Source: Ilumatobacter fluminis (GTDB taxonomy: Bacteria; Actinomycetota; Acidimicrobiia; Acidimicrobiales; Ilumatobacteraceae). From it: DNA of 64,000 nt. Each line of letters opens with the position of its first letter. Within the stretch, counting starts at the first letter, position 1. Positions 62,172 through 64,000 of this stretch are shown piece by piece. The stretch is taken from contig NZ_SOAU01000001.1 of NCBI RefSeq assembly GCF_004364865.1, positions 4,558,001-4,622,000 of the forward strand. Direction: 5' to 3'. Both the position numbers and the translations under genes were made by a program. The notes under the pieces are model-generated. The model was not told the origin of the DNA. It did not search any database and worked only from the letters and a program-made list of their open reading frames with translations.

Positions 62172-63107
62172 TCAGGCGGCGAGGGTGCGGCGGCGGAGGT
62201 CGACCAGCTCGACGAGTTCGGCGATCACCGCCTCGAAGCGCTCACGGATCTCCTGATCGGTGACCCGGTCGACCTGCCAGTGGATGCGACGGAGCTGGCG
62301 GTCGCGCCCCTTGTCGTGCTGAGCGTCGAGCCGCCCGCCGTGCCACATCACGTGATCGATCTCGAGCGCCCATCGGATGTCGGGAAGCGCACCGTCGGGA
62401 TGGATCACGATCCCGTTCCGCAGCCGGATCGGATGTTGCCGGACGATCCCGGTCACACCACGAGCTTCCAGCGCTTTCAGCACTCGGAGCTCGAGGCCCG
62501 AGCCCGCCGGCTTCTGCCAGGGCTCGCGTTGGCTAAGCACCCGATTCACCCGTGCCATGCCCGGCCGACCACGTGCCGACATCCGTCGCGCCATTGCCCA
62601 GACCGTCGGCACGCTCGCATGATGGTCGAGCACCCATTCCGTGAGCCGCTCGAACCGTTCATCGTCGAGGTCGCGTGCGCAGTCGAACCAGGCCCGGACA
62701 GGTGAGGCGACGCGGATGCCGTCGGGCCGGTCGACCCAGTCGGTCGAGTCGAGCACGTTCGTCCGGCGGAGGAGAACGCCGTGGGTGATCGGGGTCCGGT
62801 CGTGCTCGATCAGCACGATCGGCTCGTCCGGGCGGAACACGTGGCGGAACTCCCACAGTCGAGCCGCCGCCGCGCCGGTGATCACCACCGCCGGGTCGGC
62901 AGCGCACGCAGCAGCACACCGAGCCTCGAACGTGTCGGGTGACGTAGCGACGCGGAGCACGCCGTGGTGCACGCGCACGAGCGAACCCGTCGCCAACTGG
63001 TAGCGGATTGCGTGGCTACTCCAGCCATCGGCGGCAAGCTGGTCGAGCGTGACGATGCCGTGCCGCTCGGCGACGAGAGCGGCGAGTCGGGAAGACAGTT
63101 GGGCCAT
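62172..63107 (-). CDS. AbiEi/DUF559-like protein bracketed by family E hairpins
   Basis: This 311-residue protein has an N-terminal AbiEi-like antitoxin winged helix (ERHGIVTLDQLAADGWSSHAIRYQLATGSLVRVHHGVLRV) and a C-terminal DUF559-like region of the PD-(D/E)XK/Vsr class (PDIRWALEIDHVMWHGG, then DRQLRRIHWQVDRVTDQEI). In that class E-x-D positions are catalytic. Similar proteins are common in actinobacteria, and their function is not established. The ATG at 63107 follows GGAGGTAC. No toxin gene is next to it. Confidence 0.82.
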   Translation of the reverse strand: MAQLSSRLAALVAERHGIVTLDQLAADGWSSHAIRYQLATGSLVRVHHGVLRVATSPDTFEARCAAACAADPAVVITGAAAARLWEFRHVFRPDEPIVLIEHDRTPITHGVLLRRTNVLDSTDWVDRPDGIRVASPVRAWFDCARDLDDERFERLTEWVLDHHASVPTVWAMARRMSARGRPGMARVNRVLSQREPWQKPAGSGLELRVLKALEARGVTGIVRQHPIRLRNGIVIHPDGALPDIRWALEIDHVMWHGGRLDAQHDKGRDRQLRRIHWQVDRVTDQEIRERFEAVIAELVELVDLRRRTLAA

Positions 63108-63192
63108 GGCGTACCTCCAGGAAAACCGGATGGGCCGACGGCCAACGTCACCGACGGTACCGACTTCGGTCGCCCACCCCTCCCATCCGGCG

Positions 63193-63239
63193 AACGCATG
63201 AACAAACTGCGGAATAGTTCCGCAGTTTGTTCACGCATT
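63193..63239. repeat. Family E hairpin, copy 2
   Basis: The 47-nt hairpin AACGCATGAACAAACTGC... through TTCACGCATT differs from the reverse complement of copy 1 only in the central TAG/CTA. It lies 85 bp upstream of the AbiEi-like start, in the divergent promoter region with the next gene, where a terminator is not expected. Confidence 0.9.
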
Positions 63240-63295
63240 CGCTCGGAGGTGGGGGCGCGGGGTGATCTTCTGGGTTCGGTGACACACTGGCGCCG

Positions 63296-64000
63296 ATGTC
63301 GAACGTGCCGTACGACAACTCACCGGCCGCGGGGCCTCCGCCCAACGAACGCTGGAACGTCAACATGCCCGCCGTGATCGGCGTGGTCTTCGTGTTCCTG
63401 CTCGGCGTCATCATCTGGGTCATCACCTCGACCGGCGGCGACGACCAGGTCGCCACCGACACGAGCATCGAGAGCACGTCGACGATCGCTCTCACCACAA
63501 CGACCAGCAGCACGGTGCCGGGCACCACCACGCCCGTCCCACTCCCGGTGCTCACGACGGTGTCACCCACGACACAACCCGCTCCAGCACCAACCACGCC
63601 GCCCACCCCGGCCCCGACGGCAGCACCGACCCCGACGCCGACACCGGCACCCACGGCTGCGCCCACGACCGCCCGGCCGACCACGACCACGACACCGGCA
63701 CCACCCCCGACGCCGACCACGTCACCCGACTCCGAACCCGGCGCGGTCCCCGGCGACCTCGGCATCGACGACTACCCGATGCAGCAGCCGGCGTGTGACG
63801 AGTCGTACATCACGATCATCGCCTCGGCCGTCGGCGCCCAGGCGACGCCCGGCGGCATCGAAGCCGTCCTCGAGCAGTACGACGGGTCGAACTACCTCCG
63901 CACCGACCAGACGTGCCCGTCGCTCAACCCGTCGGTCGACGGCCAGCCGATCTATGTCGTCTACTTCGGTCCGTTCCCGAACGCCGACGACGCCTGCACC
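63296..64000 (+). CDS. Membrane protein with Thr/Pro linker and possible SPOR-like domain, truncated
   Basis: The window holds the first 235 codons, and the gene runs off the right edge. There is one transmembrane helix at about residues 26-46 (VIGVVFVFLLGVIIWVI), then a Thr/Pro/Ala-rich linker of about 85 residues. A globular end follows (SYITIIASAVGAQATPG, then QPIYVVYFGPFPNADDACT) that resembles the beginning of a SPOR-type peptidoglycan-binding domain. This fits a cell-envelope protein. No more can be said without the missing end. Confidence 0.7.
   Translation, partial: MSNVPYDNSPAAGPPPNERWNVNMPAVIGVVFVFLLGVIIWVITSTGGDDQVATDTSIESTSTIALTTTTSSTVPGTTTPVPLPVLTTVSPTTQPAPAPTTPPTPAPTAAPTPTPTPAPTAAPTTARPTTTTTPAPPPTPTTSPDSEPGAVPGDLGIDDYPMQQPACDESYITIIASAVGAQATPGGIEAVLEQYDGSNYLRTDQTCPSLNPSVDGQPIYVVYFGPFPNADDACT

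Noticed and set aside
62124-63239. Family E hairpins as plain bidirectional terminators
   Set aside because: E1 could serve that role between convergent genes, but E2 is in a divergent promoter region, there is no T-run, and the two copies are inverted relative to each other.

Overview
The window is a GC-rich, densely coded actinobacterial chromosome segment. Many genes start with GTG or TTG and short ATGA/TGATG overlaps are common. The gene set (an F420-type luciferase-like oxidoreductase, a DsbA relative of the mycothiol-dependent nitroreductases, a HAIR-type heat-shock operator before clpB, several acyl-CoA enzymes, Thr-rich secreted proteins and type IV-like pilins) fits Actinomycetota. 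An aquatic member of Acidimicrobiia such as Ilumatobacter is my best guess; this is inference, because no rRNA is present.

Layout. 1-2410: branched-chain amino acid ABC transporter (livG-livF-livH-livM start). 2551-3854: an IS30-family element inserted in a palindromic repeat. 3853-7064: a 5'-3' exonuclease and, divergently, an ECF sigma factor, its probable anti-sigma factor, a secreted Ig-like protein and a cytochrome c. 7146-8286: YbjQ-type protein, a hypothetical gene and the SRP RNA. 8305-11435: a DddP-like M24 protein and a 2OG-Fe(II) dioxygenase, divergent from a LysR regulator. 11686-20753: tRNA-Ser, ribF, aquaporin, tadA, an ABC exporter, a DsbA-like protein, engB and an acyl-CoA ligase. 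20970-25433: a MoxR / DUF58 / transglutaminase-like operon. 25625-29720: SWIM protein plus SNF2 helicase. 29815-30909: a redoxin gene interrupted by one in-frame UGA at its active site, a probable selenoprotein. 30962-38910: CAP-domain protein, thioesterase, acyl-CoA dehydrogenase, lipoprotein, a hydrolase pair and clpB. 39060-43188: a second ECF/anti-sigma pair and a two-component system. 43338-50494: purB, purA, a divergent hisD, tesB, an LLM oxidoreductase and pyrE. 50495-58770: two parallel three-gene minor-pilin operons separated by a LarA-like gene. 59012-64000: an RND transporter, an AbiEi/DUF559-like gene bracketed by inverted hairpins, and a truncated membrane protein.

The most striking structural feature is a set of intergenic nested palindromes, here called families A to E. 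In families A to D the two-arm form is a hairpin, a short spacer and the reverse complement of that hairpin. They recur at about 16 places, often touch or supply the stop codons of flanking genes, and one copy is the target of the IS30 element. The single most interesting gene is the UGA-containing redoxin at 29815-30909.
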